Assembly: GCA_002748835.1 (NCBI GenBank)
Contig: PDTL01000019.1
Coordinates: 1-64,000 of the forward strand
Length of the DNA stretch: 64,000 nucleotides
DNA from: Deltaproteobacteria bacterium
Lineage (GTDB): Bacteria; Desulfobacterota; Desulfobacteria; Desulfobacterales; GCA-2748835
Reading direction: 5' to 3'
Under the pieces are notes generated by a model that was not told where the DNA came from, did no database searches, and saw only the letters and a program-made list of their open reading frames with translations. This document shows positions 28,577 through 38,892 of the stretch, in pieces. How positions within the stretch are numbered: position 1 is the stretch's first letter; every line of letters starts with the position of its first letter. The translations under genes and the position numbers were made by a program.

Positions 28577-28789
28577 TCATGATAAAGCGGCTGCCGGATA
28601 GCCGATTTCAGCCAGTTTTGACTGGATCAGGTCAGGGGTTGCCGGGGCCTCGAATGAAACGGTTACGGTTTTACCGTCAGCATCACCTGTTATCTGCCCG
28701 ACCCCCGGGAGGTCTTCGAGTTCATTGACAATGGCGCGGACACAATGGCCGCAGGATATGGCGGGTACAGAATAGGTCTTTTTTTCCAT
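28577..28789 (-). CDS. copZ: Copper chaperone CopZ-like heavy-metal-associated protein
   Basis: A 70-residue single HMA domain with the metal-binding motif in [15 protein letters not shown] near residues 10-24, the beta-alpha-beta-beta-alpha-beta pattern, and [12 protein letters not shown] at the end. It would carry Cu+ to CopA, encoded 13 bases downstream. I set the start at 28789 because AAGGAGCTTACGC lies directly upstream and the HMA fold needs nothing further; the open frame continues upstream to 29083 but that extension is not protein-like. No copper-sensing regulator is visible nearby. Confidence 0.92.
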   Translation of the reverse strand: MEKKTYSVPAISCGHCVRAIVNELEDLPGVGQITGDADGKTVTVSFEAPATPDLIQSKLAEIGYPAAALS

Positions 28790-29113
28790 GCGTAAGCTCC
28801 TTGCCTTAGGGGGACAGATGACAGACGACGCGCGTCCTGGGGCCAGGATCTGACCTGACCGGTAATTGACAGTATGGTGTTTGAAAAAACGTTTGGCAAT
28901 AAAAACTTCTACGGCATAAAGAATGGATCGGCTCATGCTTGACAAAAACCACTTTTTCTGAAAATATAGCTGAAACTTCCTGATGATATTAAAATGTAAA
29001 GCAGTGTTTAGTGCCGGTAACAATTGTTTGCCTGTGGGTGAGTCTGGTGTCTTTTCATCCGCATATAATTGAGAGCAGTCCATTTTATCGTTAATGAAAG
29101 GAAGGATGGTGCC
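28790..29113. promoter_or_regulatory. Divergent intergenic region between copZ and an exported protein gene
   Basis: No gene is supported in these 324 bases. For the copper operon, the minus strand offers TTGTCA (28940-28945), a 17-base spacer and TCTTTA (28917-28922). For the plus-strand gene a perfect TATAAT lies at 29064-29069 without a good -35 partner, about 45 bases before the start codon. I see no clear CueR-type dyad. Confidence 0.4.
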
Positions 29114-29713
29114 ATGGTCGCTGTAAAAAAAGGTAACTTTCGTACGTTTCGTTTGTGGGGTGTTTTCTGCATCGTCGTTATGGGTTTTTTAACCCTGGTC
29201 GGAACCAGTTCGGACGATGCCAAGGATCTTGTTGATATCAATTTTGAGAAGGATGCGGTTTTTGATCTGGATCCGATCACCGTTTCAAGTCGTTCAGGCG
29301 CATTCTCCGTCATGGCCGCAGGGGATGATTGTGGCAGTACCTCGATCAACGAGGCCCTTGATAGGGCGAATATCGAGGACATTGATGACGTTGATATTGA
29401 CAGCATCAAACTGGAATATCTGGCCGGCAGCTATACAGCCACGTGGAAGCCCTCGCGGATCTCTTCGTTTACATGCAGTGTTCGCGTCACAGGTCCGGCT
29501 GGTGACATTACCATCGCTGAGACGGCGATTAACGGGCGTTCAGGTGATCTCAACGACATATTGACTGACGATGAAATTTCCGCCATTAACTATTACCTGC
29601 GCCACCGAGACGAAACCTTTACCTATTGCGTCACCTGCCAGGATGATGACCTGAATTCGTACAGTGTTACCTATGACCTTGATCTGGGTGTCCATATTAA
29701 AGGGGAAATATAA
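29114..29713 (+). CDS. Uncharacterised exported protein, acidic
   Basis: The 199-residue product starts at the ATG at 29114 (GGAAGGA upstream). It has a basic N-terminus, one hydrophobic stretch (about residues 12-31, WGVFCIVVMGFLTLVG), then a strongly acidic, Ser/Thr-rich, beta-like region with three dispersed Asp-rich patches (ANIEDIDDVDIDSIKLEY). Cysteines occur as DDCGST, FTCSV and FTYCVTCQDDD, consistent with disulfides outside the cytosol. No lipobox is present. I do not recognise a family. It stands alone and is divergent from the copper operon. Confidence 0.7.
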   Translation: MVAVKKGNFRTFRLWGVFCIVVMGFLTLVGTSSDDAKDLVDINFEKDAVFDLDPITVSSRSGAFSVMAAGDDCGSTSINEALDRANIEDIDDVDIDSIKLEYLAGSYTATWKPSRISSFTCSVRVTGPAGDITIAETAINGRSGDLNDILTDDEISAINYYLRHRDETFTYCVTCQDDDLNSYSVTYDLDLGVHIKGEI

Positions 29714-29721
29714 AAACCGTT

Positions 29722-29745
29722 CAGCAGGTTACTCGTGACCTGCTG
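29722..29745. terminator. Stem-loop after the exported protein gene
   Basis: CAGCAGGTTA and TGACCTGCTG form a ten-pair stem with one G-T wobble and a CTCG loop, ten bases after the stop codon. No T-run follows, so intrinsic termination is uncertain. The remaining stretch to 29998 has no supported gene. Confidence 0.45.
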
Positions 29746-29998
29746 TTATGGATGCCCCCCGGAGAATAGGGTGTCCATTGATCAACGGGTCCGCTCGCTG
29801 CCGGAAACAGATTTTCTTCCGCTCACGGGAAAAAACGTATTTTTTGTCTGCCATTTTATCCATGAAATAAACCTCCTGTCCTATGCCAGAGAACGGTTGC
29901 GCATGGAGCATGGATGGTGGTCAGAAATTCAATGATGCTGAAAAACGCGGGGGCGGTATCTCCCGGTAAAAAACAAACGTGCCCACACGGCGGCAAGG

Positions 29999-30802
29999 TC
30001 ACGAAAGCGGTGCATAGCGGGAAAGATCCTCCGGAAACGTGTACCCAATCACGATCAGCTGGTCTCCGGCAGAAAGGGGGCGATCCTTGGCGTTCCCTCC
30101 GGGATTGATCCGGAAGCGTTTTACCATCATCCGCGGAGCCGCGTCTTCAATGCGGCCATGCTTATTGTCGTTGAGAATATAACCGATGACGATGAAGGGG
30201 GCGTGGGCGCGGATGCTCTGAGCGGCGATCTCTCTGAAGGTTGCGCCGTCCAGGGCAGGGGGCAGTGACGGGAGCAGAATCTGGGGCGTTCCTTTTTCAG
30301 ATGTCAGCAGCGCTTCAAAAATATTTTTCACACCCGGAGAGATGCAGCTCTGGGCGATCATTTTTTCTGAAATATCACCCAGGCAGACAATCTCATCCAC
30401 ATGCATGGCTTTGAGGTGTTCCCGGTTGATGGAGAGGATCAGCTCCTGGACCGTGTGGACGTGGGGATTTTGCTCTTCGATGGCCACAGCCATGAGGGTG
30501 GACTGGGCGTCTGCCAGATTCTTCTGCCGTGGGTCTGCCAGAATGATGGCGACCGATGCTTTCGAGATACAGGCTTCAGAAAGGATCGCCGGGTCAAAGG
30601 GACTGCCGTAAAGGGTGACAAAGCGGGGTCCGGGTTGGGGCACCGGGTGCCAGGATGGATTGGCCTGCCAGAGGACCGCATCCTGAATCAGAAGCACCAC
30701 ATCCATTGGCGGCCGGTAATGGCCAGCCTGGAGCTCCTCGACAATGGCTTTGACTTTTTCGTTGCAATTGCAGATCACAACGTGGTTCGTTAACTCCTGC
30801 AC
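29999..30802 (-). CDS. RCK/TrkA-N-type regulatory subunit of a channel-like system
   Basis: A soluble 267-residue protein with a Rossmann-like TrkA-N unit (NHVVICNCNEKVKAIVEEL at the start; ILADPRQKNLADAQ near 110-125; HVDEIVCLGDISEKMIA near 160) followed by an RCK-C-like region ending DRPLSAGDQLIVIGY. It resembles the C-terminal gating ring of K+ channels but has no membrane part. I chose GTG at 30802 because GGGAAGGGAAG precedes it; an earlier GTG at 30835 has none. The gene overlaps the end of the membrane-channel gene by 13 bases (45 with the earlier start), so the two are translationally coupled and probably form one complex, like a two-RCK channel split into two chains. Confidence 0.8.
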   Translation of the reverse strand: MQELTNHVVICNCNEKVKAIVEELQAGHYRPPMDVVLLIQDAVLWQANPSWHPVPQPGPRFVTLYGSPFDPAILSEACISKASVAIILADPRQKNLADAQSTLMAVAIEEQNPHVHTVQELILSINREHLKAMHVDEIVCLGDISEKMIAQSCISPGVKNIFEALLTSEKGTPQILLPSLPPALDGATFREIAAQSIRAHAPFIVIGYILNDNKHGRIEDAAPRMMVKRFRINPGGNAKDRPLSAGDQLIVIGYTFPEDLSRYAPLS

Positions 30803-32466
30803 AAGATCTTCCCTTCCCAGAGATCTTCCTGGCACACGGCCGTGAGGGTGGGACGCCGGTAGGCGATGAGAATCAGGCGGTCATCGGATCGCAGAAATTG
30901 TTCGGCCTGCGGCAGTCCGTATTCCGGATCCAGCGGACACAGCCAGAACGTTGTATTGGGCCGGTTGTCTGGAGAGCGGTCGATGCCGGCAAGAATGATG
31001 GCTTCTTTATCGGTATTTAAAAAAAAGAGCTGGGCATCCCGAAAACTGCATCCGATGAGTTCCGCAGGCACCCGCTCCGTATAGAATTCAGAGGAGTCGT
31101 CAGTGAAGGTCATGAGTGAATCGTAGATCTCAGTGACTCCCGGATTCAGGACCGACTGGTTGATCAGGCGCTCTCCCATCAACCGGCTGACCACAAACTC
31201 TGCCCCTTTAAGCACGGATGCCGCCTTGATATTGTCCTTGCGCTGAAGCTCGACAACGAGGGGCAGGGCTTTGTTCTGGCCAACGACGGCGATGGACTTC
31301 ATCAGGGCCCGATCATCCACTTCATAGGTGCTGTCTCCAGCCCGGTGACCTGCGGACAGAACAATAACCCGCAAGGCATCCTGCAGGTCGGCCTGTTCAA
31401 GGATCTGGGGATTGATGGGGTCTCCGGCCAGTACCAGGACATTTTTGAACAGGGAAGGGGCGTGCACTTTGATTTCATCTGCACCTCTGGCGACCACGAG
31501 AATGAAGTGACGGTAGTCAAGGGCTGCGTTCACCTGGCGGATTACGCTGAGCAGGTGGGGTCCGCGGCCGATAATGACAATATGCTGTTCCATGCGGCTG
31601 TAGGGCGGTTTGATGGCCAGTTTTCCGGCACGCTGAATTTTCTTTACCAGGATGGAAACGATTTCCGCTGTCATGATTCCGGCAAAACAGATGCCGGCAA
31701 TGAGAAACAAGGTGACCTCGACACGCCCGAGGAACGAGACTGGTTCTTTGTCTTCAATACCGGAAAACAGCACAATGATGACATGCCAGTAGGATTGCCA
31801 GTAATGATCGTAGGCACCCGGGGATACAGCGAATTTTTTTTCCGTGAGATAGATGAGGTTGGTGCCGACCACCCATGCCACAAGGCTGTAGAAGAGAATC
31901 CGCTGGAGCTGAACGAGCCTGTTCTGATGGCGTATCCGGTTAAAGCGCATCCGGAAGCTGACCAGTCGCCGGTAGATGCCAAATCCGATCCGGAGATGCC
32001 GGAGAAACCGAATCAGCCGAATGAGACGGATCAGCCGCAGCAGACGGATGCTCCGGGCAGCGCTCATGAAAATGATATCCGAAAGCAGCATGAGGATCGA
32101 CGGTAAAATGGCAATCAGATCGATGAGGGCATAGGGGGTCACCGGGTACAGGAGTCGATTGACCGCAGCCCCCCACCTGAGCAGGTACTCGATGACGAAA
32201 ATGAAGGTAAAAATCAGTTCCAGCGTCCAGAAAAACCCCTGAAGTGATGGAAAAAAATGTTCGGCGGGGATGAGCAGGCAGGACAGGAGAATCACGGAAA
32301 TGATAAAAACATCAAAATAGAGACTGGCCCGATTGGGTTGGCTGCTTTCGCTGCAGGGATTCATGATGTCCCTGACCCGCTTTCTTCTGTAACGCCCGGA
32401 GTTCGACGCTGCGTTGAACAGACAGCGGTTGGTGGGTTCGACCCGCTTTGAAAAAATTCGATTCAT
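30790..32466 (-). CDS. Voltage-gated-type ion channel with cytoplasmic RCK domains and a non-canonical pore
   Basis: A 558-residue membrane protein. An S1-S4-like voltage-sensor region comes first, with the S4 arginine ladder SIRLLRLIRLIRLIRFLRHL near 135-157. A pore region near 215-265 follows, then two RCK-like halves (HIVIIGRGPHLLSVIRQVN near 293; DRLILIAYRRP near the end). The usual K+ filter TVGYGD is absent: the P-loop position reads VIIVLFSGIEDKEPVSFLG. Ion selectivity is therefore unknown; the nearest idea is a divergent channel in which RCK parts sense ligands. ATG at 32466 is the longest start; ATG at 32364 (MNPCSESSQ) has a better ribosome-binding site, CAGGGACATC. It is coupled to the downstream RCK gene. 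Confidence 0.85.
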   Translation of the reverse strand: MNRIFSKRVEPTNRCLFNAASNSGRYRRKRVRDIMNPCSESSQPNRASLYFDVFIISVILLSCLLIPAEHFFPSLQGFFWTLELIFTFIFVIEYLLRWGAAVNRLLYPVTPYALIDLIAILPSILMLLSDIIFMSAARSIRLLRLIRLIRLIRFLRHLRIGFGIYRRLVSFRMRFNRIRHQNRLVQLQRILFYSLVAWVVGTNLIYLTEKKFAVSPGAYDHYWQSYWHVIIVLFSGIEDKEPVSFLGRVEVTLFLIAGICFAGIMTAEIVSILVKKIQRAGKLAIKPPYSRMEQHIVIIGRGPHLLSVIRQVNAALDYRHFILVVARGADEIKVHAPSLFKNVLVLAGDPINPQILEQADLQDALRVIVLSAGHRAGDSTYEVDDRALMKSIAVVGQNKALPLVVELQRKDNIKAASVLKGAEFVVSRLMGERLINQSVLNPGVTEIYDSLMTFTDDSSEFYTERVPAELIGCSFRDAQLFFLNTDKEAIILAGIDRSPDNRPNTTFWLCPLDPEYGLPQAEQFLRSDDRLILIAYRRPTLTAVCQEDLWEGKILCRS

Positions 32467-32624
32467 CCATCTGCCGGCGTTTTTTGGGGGCGCTGTGTAC
32501 AGGTGACGGAAAGACCGCCTGACCTGCCTGATGAAAAGCCTCAGTTGAATTGCATTCCCCTAATTATACTTCAGAAGTGGTGCCATGCAATATTTTTATT
32601 GCGGAGGCCCATGATTTTAAAAAC

Positions 32625-35600
32625 CTATTCTGTGAACTGGGCTTCTGGGGCACGGGCAAAGCGGTCGAGTTCTTCTTCAAGACAACGGACCCTGTTAATG
32701 CCGGTATCACTGTGATCCATAGCGTCATTCATCAGACGGGTAGCGGCCGCAGACAGCCGATCCGCTCCCAGGTTTGCGGCAGCCCCTTTGATGCTGTGGG
32801 CGATTTCCACATAGCGATGCGGGTCTCCGGGACTGCCAAGGTCTGCTAGTTCTTTGATTTGCGCGCGTGTATCCGCAATGAATGCCGTGATCAGTTTTTT
32901 TGCCAGTTTTGTATCGCCCAGAATCCGGTCCATTAAGGCGTCCCGGTCAAAAGTCCGGAGGCTCTCAGACGCAGCCGGAAAGGGGACACCGGCGTTCACT
33001 GACAGGCGCGGAGACCCCAGGCGGCGTTTCAGAACATTCAGGATACTTTTCGGGAGAATGGGTTTTTCAATATAGTCAGACATGCCGGCAGCCAGGCATC
33101 GTTCTCTGTCCCCTTTCATGGAATAGGCGGTCATCGCCACAACAGGAATCGCGGATGCGATGCGGCGCATGGGAATGCCGGTTTCCGTTTCCACAGGTCC
33201 CAGTTCCGGGAACTCTGGAGCGTTCTCCCAGGCACGAATGGCCGCAGTCGCCGTAAAACCATCCATGACAGGCATCTGACAGTCCATGAACACCAGGTCA
33301 TAGGTTTGGCGTGTCAGGGCATTCAGGGCTGCTTCGCCGTTTTCCACCACATCAACTTGATACCCGAGCCTGTTTAAGATACCCACCGCAACCATCTGGT
33401 TGGTCGGGTTATCTTCGGCCAGCAGAAGACGGTAGTCAGCCGGGTCACCTGCCGGAAGGGGGAAATTGAGAGCCGCGGCTCTTTTTCCCGGGATGTGGGC
33501 GGGACGGTCATATCCGTATACCTGATTGATGGCCGTGATGAGACGGGTCTGCCTCACCGGCTTGGGGATCCAGGCGGAAAATCCGATCTGAGAAAGCTGA
33601 TTGGGGTCCGTGTGGCGGGTGATATCCGTCAACAGCAACAGACGGGTGCCAGATATCCGCCTGTCATTTTTAATGATCTGGCCCAGGGTAATCCCATCCA
33701 TTCCAGGCAGGGCCATGTCGATGAGGGCCATATCAAACGGATGGCCGGTCCGGGCAGCCTCGCGAAGCGCCTCTAATGCCAATTCACCGTTTTCAGCTGA
33801 ATCACAGGTATTGCCGTTTTGTGCGAGCAGCTGGCTGAGCCAGTCCCGCATCCGGGCATTATCATCAATGATCAGAAGACGGCGGTTTTCGGGCGCCATG
33901 ACGGGAGCGGTTAAAAGCACATCCGGGTCCCCGGCTGACTTTTGAACGACAATGGAAAACCAGAATGTCGTACCGCTGCCTTTCCGGCTGGAAACGCCCA
34001 TCTCTCCCTGCATGAGTTCCACCAGTTGTCGGCTGATCGAGAGACCGAGGCCGGTGCCGCCATACGCACGCGTCGTGGTTTCATCTTCCTGGATGAACGG
34101 GGTAAACAGATCATTGATCCGATCATTGGCAATACCGATGCCTGTATCGCTGATCTCAAATTGGAGACCTGCTGTATGCGCTGTTTCAGACGTTTTTTTA
34201 ATTCGGACGCAGATTTCACCCTGATAGGTGAATTTGATCGCATTACCGACAAGGTTGATCAGGATTTGACGAATGCGCCCCGGATCTCCGGAAAGATTCA
34301 GGGGCGTATCCGGGGAGATGTTGACAATATAGTCAATCCCTTTTTCTGCAGCGCGTAGGGCCAACACATCCGTTGTGTCCTCGAGTACGGAGAGAAGATT
34401 GAACGGGATGGAATCAAGGTCCAGTTTCCCGGCTTCAATTTTTGAAAAGTCCAGGATATCATTGATGATCGTGAGCAGATTTTCAGCACTTCCCTGAACT
34501 GCCTCCATATACCGCCGCTGTTCATCGCTGAGCGCGCTGTCGAGCAGCAGGCCGGTCATTCCGATGATCCCGTTCATGGGGGTTCGGATCTCATGACTCA
34601 TGTTGGCCAGAAAGAGGCTTTTGGCCTGGTTTGCCGCATCTGCTTCACGCGCAAGAATGGTGGCCCGGGCCGTGGATTGTTTGAGCAGGTCGTTGGTTTT
34701 TTCGGCAACCTCTCTGGCAAGGTTGGCATCTTCCATCATACTCATGACGATGCGCTGGCTGCGCTTGAGTTTATTTTTCTGATAGGTGAGCGCGGCGATA
34801 GCTTTGTCCCGCTCTTCCTGTGCTTCATAGATGTCACTGATATCAATGAAGCTGTTCAGAAAACACGGGCGGTTGTCGAGACTGACCTCGGTGACGGTTT
34901 TGAGGATGGGGAGTTTTTGGCCGTCGGCTCTCATCAGGACCCATTCGGATCGGCGGGCCTGTCCCGGATGGATTTGCCCCATGGGTGTATACTTCAGAAT
35001 GAGTTCACGGCTGTGGCGTCCGAGCAGGTCGTTTTTGTTATACCCTGACATTTCGAGCGTGGCGGCATTGACATACTCAATGGCATGGGTTTGCGCATGC
35101 GTGATGACGATGCCGGCGCGAATGGAGTTCAGTATGGCGCGGATTCTGTTCTCACTGTCTTTGAGCGTCTGTTCGGCCAGCCGGCGTTTCGTGAGGTCAA
35201 GGGCCGAGCAGACCACCTGAAGCGAGTTGAAGGGACCTTCGATGGGGGTTTTCCAGACCTGGAGGTATCGGTTGGAACCATCGCTGTTTTTCATCCAGGT
35301 TTCAATCATCTCCGGCTGTCTGCTGGAAAAGACCGTCCGGTTCGATGCAATATACGGATTTGCGATGCTAGATGGGAACAGTCGTTGAATGGGTTTGCCT
35401 TCAATGTCCTGCTTGGCCATACCCAGAAAATCTGCATGGGCCTGATTGACCGCGCCGTATATTTCAGGGTCCGTCAGGTACCAGACCTGAATCCGGATGG
35501 TGTCGAGCAGGCGCATCTGCTCGTCACATTTGTCCCGATAGAGTACTTCCGCATCCGAGCGGTCCCGGGCCAGTGATTTGACATCGTTGTTTATCACACG

Positions 35601-36743
35601 CAATGCGTCATAGGCCTGTTTCAGCGGATGCTCATCAGGGACGGTTTTTATATTAGCCGTTTCTTCACTCCAGCTGAGTTTTCCCATTTCCGCGACCAGC
35701 AGCCCGACTTCATCCGCGATGGACGGGGGGGGCTGGCGAAGCGCTTTTATCAGGGAAAAAAAACGGCGACTTGCCCTTTTGAGCGCAGAGGGGGGAGGAG
35801 AAAAGGTCTCCTCACGACGTTCAAGGTCACTCAGCAGCTGTTTGATGGCTTCTGAATACGTGTCGGTAAATACGATATGTGTCTTATAGATAAACCGGGT
35901 CGTCTGAATCCCGGCACGGATCGCTGCGGATGCGGAAACCACAATGGAAAGGCAGGGCTGCAGACGATGTGGCGCCATCAGGTAACGGACATATTTTTGT
36001 CTGGCCCGGCGGCTGGCGCTGCGGAGGTTGGAATAATCGGAAATGCGATAATAGGGCATTCTCAGATCAAACCAGCCTTCTTTAAAAATGAAATCCTGAA
36101 TGTCAATCGCCTTATCCACATCCTGTTCTTTTGCGTATCCGGAGAATTCGACAAAAAGAACCTGGTTTTTGATAACTTTATAGGTGACGCGAAAACGCGC
36201 AGCCGAATACGACCATGCATCGTTGCAGAGAAAGTCGTTACTTTCAAGAGACCGTCTCAGATCAAACGCCATCTCAAGACGATGGGCACGGGTCACCGCT
36301 GTTTGGTAGGTCCGGAACGAAAGGACCGGATAGGACAGCGGTTGTGCGAGAATTTTCTGGAGTATCCGGTACTGACTTTTATGGAGGTTGAACAGCAATA
36401 AACCGATGCACCGGCTGGTTCCTTCGTGCAGATGGGCCTGAATCCGAGCCATCATTTCCGGGCTGTCAAGGGAGGAAACTGCAGACAGATCAAGGACCTC
36501 GATATACGGTTCGGCAGTACCGATTTCCGTATCCGTCAGCCACCTACTGAATGTCTGGTAGGCTGCCAATGCCGGAACGGTTGCCTGTCCAACGAATCGC
36601 GCATAGATGATGCGTCTTCCGATGATCCGGAAATCGGCACGACAGGTATCTGTGAACGAGATCGAGCACCAGGCCGGGTTTTCACGCATCGGGAGTCCGG
36701 TAAACACGCAGGACCTGGTGGTTGTTTCGGTCTGATGGCTCAT
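32625..36743 (-). CDS. Hybrid sensor histidine kinase (PAS-PAS-HisKA-HATPase-REC-REC-Hpt)
   Basis: A 1372-residue BarA-like phosphorelay protein without clear membrane helices. The first 370 residues hold two similar alpha/beta modules (one near 25-165, one near 180-320 with [20 protein letters not shown]). Two PAS domains start near 410 and 533. The dimerisation/phosphoacceptor helix has [18 protein letters not shown] near 715-732. The ATPase has [11 protein letters not shown] near 825 and [14 protein letters not shown] near 893. Receiver 1 has [12 protein letters not shown] near 956 and [10 protein letters not shown] near 1008; receiver 2 has [11 protein letters not shown] near 1105 and [11 protein letters not shown] near 1151. 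The Hpt domain has [14 protein letters not shown] near 1314. The start ATG overlaps the stop of the upstream PAS sensor in ATGA, so both are coupled. No separate output regulator gene is adjacent. Confidence 0.95.
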   Translation of the reverse strand: MSHQTETTTRSCVFTGLPMRENPAWCSISFTDTCRADFRIIGRRIIYARFVGQATVPALAAYQTFSRWLTDTEIGTAEPYIEVLDLSAVSSLDSPEMMARIQAHLHEGTSRCIGLLLFNLHKSQYRILQKILAQPLSYPVLSFRTYQTAVTRAHRLEMAFDLRRSLESNDFLCNDAWSYSAARFRVTYKVIKNQVLFVEFSGYAKEQDVDKAIDIQDFIFKEGWFDLRMPYYRISDYSNLRSASRRARQKYVRYLMAPHRLQPCLSIVVSASAAIRAGIQTTRFIYKTHIVFTDTYSEAIKQLLSDLERREETFSPPPSALKRASRRFFSLIKALRQPPPSIADEVGLLVAEMGKLSWSEETANIKTVPDEHPLKQAYDALRVINNDVKSLARDRSDAEVLYRDKCDEQMRLLDTIRIQVWYLTDPEIYGAVNQAHADFLGMAKQDIEGKPIQRLFPSSIANPYIASNRTVFSSRQPEMIETWMKNSDGSNRYLQVWKTPIEGPFNSLQVVCSALDLTKRRLAEQTLKDSENRIRAILNSIRAGIVITHAQTHAIEYVNAATLEMSGYNKNDLLGRHSRELILKYTPMGQIHPGQARRSEWVLMRADGQKLPILKTVTEVSLDNRPCFLNSFIDISDIYEAQEERDKAIAALTYQKNKLKRSQRIVMSMMEDANLAREVAEKTNDLLKQSTARATILAREADAANQAKSLFLANMSHEIRTPMNGIIGMTGLLLDSALSDEQRRYMEAVQGSAENLLTIINDILDFSKIEAGKLDLDSIPFNLLSVLEDTTDVLALRAAEKGIDYIVNISPDTPLNLSGDPGRIRQILINLVGNAIKFTYQGEICVRIKKTSETAHTAGLQFEISDTGIGIANDRINDLFTPFIQEDETTTRAYGGTGLGLSISRQLVELMQGEMGVSSRKGSGTTFWFSIVVQKSAGDPDVLLTAPVMAPENRRLLIIDDNARMRDWLSQLLAQNGNTCDSAENGELALEALREAARTGHPFDMALIDMALPGMDGITLGQIIKNDRRISGTRLLLLTDITRHTDPNQLSQIGFSAWIPKPVRQTRLITAINQVYGYDRPAHIPGKRAAALNFPLPAGDPADYRLLLAEDNPTNQMVAVGILNRLGYQVDVVENGEAALNALTRQTYDLVFMDCQMPVMDGFTATAAIRAWENAPEFPELGPVETETGIPMRRIASAIPVVAMTAYSMKGDRERCLAAGMSDYIEKPILPKSILNVLKRRLGSPRLSVNAGVPFPAASESLRTFDRDALMDRILGDTKLAKKLITAFIADTRAQIKELADLGSPGDPHRYVEIAHSIKGAAANLGADRLSAAATRLMNDAMDHSDTGINRVRCLEEELDRFARAPEAQFTE

Positions 36744-38062
36744 GGGGTGGGCCTTTCGTCAGTTCCGCTTCTGACCTGTTTGCGGAGATCTGCGGTTCGG
36801 TCCGGTTCCATTGCTGACGCAATCGCAGTGTAACGGGCAGGGCGGCCGAGGGCTTTAAGGAGTGTATTGACTTCGGCCTTGATGGCGAGAATTCGCTCTT
36901 CGCGGTTGATCATGAGATTGTTGAAACGTTCCAACTCTCTCAGTGTGCTTTCAAGTTGCGTACGCGCAGCCACAGCCGACTCTTTTGCAGACATGAGATC
37001 CGATTCATACTGGATACGATCAGAAATGTCGTTGGCGATGGTCAGCAGATAGAAGGTATGGCCTATTTTTATACGGTCAATGGAGGCAAGACAGTAGCGG
37101 CTGTCTCCATTTTGTGTCTTAAATTCCACTTCCATGTTCCGGATGCGTCCTTTTTCAGACAGCATCTGTAACATGCGGTCTCGCCAGTCAGGGTCCGCGA
37201 AAACAGACACCTCCGAAACGGTTTTTCCCATCAGTTTGATCCGGTCATACCCCAGCGCGCTGAGCGCCAGTGCGTTGGCTGCGACAAAACGACCGTCTTC
37301 CAACGTTGAAATGCACATCATGGCCGCGTCTGACTGAAAAAACGTATTGAATTTTTTTTCAGCATCAATGACGGGGGTCATGTCCCGGCACAGAATGACG
37401 GTCTCTTCGGCTGTATCGTTTTTTGCTTGAAACCCGTAAACGCGTACGGGAAAGGTTTCTCCGGTACGATATCGCATGAGAAACAGTTCTTCAGATTTCA
37501 AGGGGAGGTCGTCCGCATGCTGAATCGTATCCAGGATACGCTGTGCGTCTGCCTGGGTGAAGAAACGGGACAGGGGCCGGCCGATGGCCTCTGAAGGCGT
37601 TACATTGAGTCGTTCGCACGCGGCTTTATTGATGCCGGTGATAACCTTATTGTGATCCTGTATCAGGACAATGTCGATCAGGAATTCGGTCCAGATATAG
37701 CGATGATGATACAGGTCTCTCAAGGTGGCCCCTGCCTGGTGGATATGCGTTGACAAGGTGTCTGTCTCTGACCAGATCATGGGCGAAACGGAACAGATCT
37801 GTTTATTGAGTGTTTTTTCAGAAAATTCAGTTGCTTCATTGATGAAGGTATGGATGTGATGTTTTATGTGACGGTACAGAAACAGACATTGCATCAGGAA
37901 CGCGGCTGCTAATGCAAGGGCGCAGATTCCCAGTCGTACAGGGGGCGCCAGGATATCAATGGAAAACAGCATCGCTGTTATTGCCAGACAGCTGGTCATC
38001 AAAACCGCTGTCGATGCAATCACGTTCCGGGTCAATCGGCGGACAAACGAGGGGCGGTTCAT
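36740..38062 (-). CDS. Membrane-bound PAS sensor protein lacking a kinase domain
   Basis: The 440-residue chain has two N-terminal membrane helices (about 17-37 and 43-65), a short HAMP-like or linker region, and two PAS domains ([17 protein letters not shown] near 123; [19 protein letters not shown] near 243). A C-terminal coiled coil reads [19 protein letters not shown] and [10 protein letters not shown], a segment seen at the end of PAS modules in many deltaproteobacterial sensors. There is no HisKA, ATPase, GGDEF or cyclase domain, so its output must pass through a partner. The 4-base ATGA overlap with the hybrid kinase points to that partner. I chose ATG at 38062 (GAGAGG upstream) over GTG at 38068. 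Confidence 0.88.
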   Translation of the reverse strand: MNRPSFVRRLTRNVIASTAVLMTSCLAITAMLFSIDILAPPVRLGICALALAAAFLMQCLFLYRHIKHHIHTFINEATEFSEKTLNKQICSVSPMIWSETDTLSTHIHQAGATLRDLYHHRYIWTEFLIDIVLIQDHNKVITGINKAACERLNVTPSEAIGRPLSRFFTQADAQRILDTIQHADDLPLKSEELFLMRYRTGETFPVRVYGFQAKNDTAEETVILCRDMTPVIDAEKKFNTFFQSDAAMMCISTLEDGRFVAANALALSALGYDRIKLMGKTVSEVSVFADPDWRDRMLQMLSEKGRIRNMEVEFKTQNGDSRYCLASIDRIKIGHTFYLLTIANDISDRIQYESDLMSAKESAVAARTQLESTLRELERFNNLMINREERILAIKAEVNTLLKALGRPARYTAIASAMEPDRTADLRKQVRSGTDERPTP

Positions 38063-38494
38063 CAGCACCTCTCAACCGGTAGGATGCGTATGGTTCGCAT
38101 TCTTTTGCTATGGATGTCAGAAAATCGCATGCAACGACTCCAGGGGGTCGTGTTGTTGTCAGCATTCTTGAAAAACTATTGGCAACATCCACATTATCAT
38201 ACTGTTACTGGACAGTTAAACGGTTTTCCGCTTACCCAGCCAGATTATCTTTACAAATGAACAGGAATGTGCGCCGGTGAAGGATTTCTTCCATCTGCGC
38301 GGCCAGGATCATATGCAGAATATGTAGATCTCCCATGCATATCGTGTATAAAAATGACGGTTTCACTACTGGGGTCAACGGGGGACAGAAACGCACGAAT
38401 CCAGACCGTTTATGGCCTGTGGTCATTTTAAAAATGGGGTCTTTGTGTTTTTAATTAATATATAACTATTTGGTTTTGTTTCATAATTAATTAT
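38063..38494. other. Long intergenic stretch upstream of the PAS sensor gene
   Basis: About 430 bases without a supported gene. The promoter of the PAS sensor/kinase pair should lie at its left side, reading toward lower coordinates. The right end (38445-38500) is a very AT-rich patch containing TTAATTAATATATAAC and ATAATTAATTATATTAA, which probably belongs to the promoter of the small gene to the right. Confidence 0.4.
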
Positions 38495-38600
38495 ATTAAC
38501 CGATAGATATAAACGCTTTTGGTGTCCTGGCGCAGGCGGTTATCTCCGTGAGATAGGTTTGTTTGTGGCGTATAAATTGCAATAGTGAATTAACCGATAG
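38495..38600. repeat. Pair of 12-base direct repeats upstream of a small gene
   Basis: ATTAACCGATAG occurs exactly at 38495-38506 and again at 38589-38600, 94 bases apart (about nine helical turns). The first copy lies in the AT-rich promoter-like patch, the second in the leader. Two exact copies this close in otherwise unrelated sequence suggest binding sites of one regulator. Confidence 0.5.
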
Positions 38601-38662
38601 CGCATCCGGGAATGCTCCCGGTAGCCAGCTAGCCATAACCCCCTTACAGGAACAGGAGGTGG
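38536..38662 (+). promoter_or_regulatory. Structured leader of the small gene at 38666
   Basis: Two simple hairpins are visible: TATCTC-CGT-GAGATA (around 38541-38555) and CCGGGA-ATGC-TCCCGG (around 38606-38621). They are followed by GTAGCCAGCTAGCC with a repeated TAGCC and then the strong ribosome-binding site AGGAGGT. It matches no riboswitch consensus that I can recall. Confidence 0.35.
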
Positions 38663-38665
38663 ATG

Positions 38666-38848
38666 ATGTATCAGATTTATTGCAAATCCAAAGAATATGA
38701 TATCAAACTGATTGTTCGTTTTGTTTCAAAACTGCATCATCAGGTACAGATGAATACCAAACAGGGCCTGAAGGCCATGGCCAAGCAGATGACACGGACT
38801 TTTTCCGGCTACCATCCCACGTACGGTGAACTTCCCTGGTCTGTCTGA
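38666..38848 (+). CDS. Small basic protein of unknown function (60 residues)
   Basis: A short open frame with AACAGGAGGTGG directly before a double ATG; the second ATG at 38666 has the better spacing, the first is at 38663. The product starts MYQIYCKSKEYDIKLIVRF, is rich in Lys, His and Gln, has no membrane segment, and ends with an aromatic/Pro stretch YHPTYGELPWSV. I recognise no family. The case for a real gene is its isolated transcription unit: AT-rich upstream patch, repeats, ideal ribosome-binding site, and a strong terminator 45 bases after the stop. Confidence 0.6.
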   Translation: MYQIYCKSKEYDIKLIVRFVSKLHHQVQMNTKQGLKAMAKQMTRTFSGYHPTYGELPWSV

Positions 38849-38892
38849 TGAGGACGTTGCACTGAACGACTGACAGGACATGCGGTTCAACA

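Noticed and set aside
38521..38662. Cyclic-di-GMP (GEMM) or other known riboswitch
   Set aside because: The region has hairpins and a GGTAGCC-like stretch, but the conserved core of GEMM or other classes that I know is missing.
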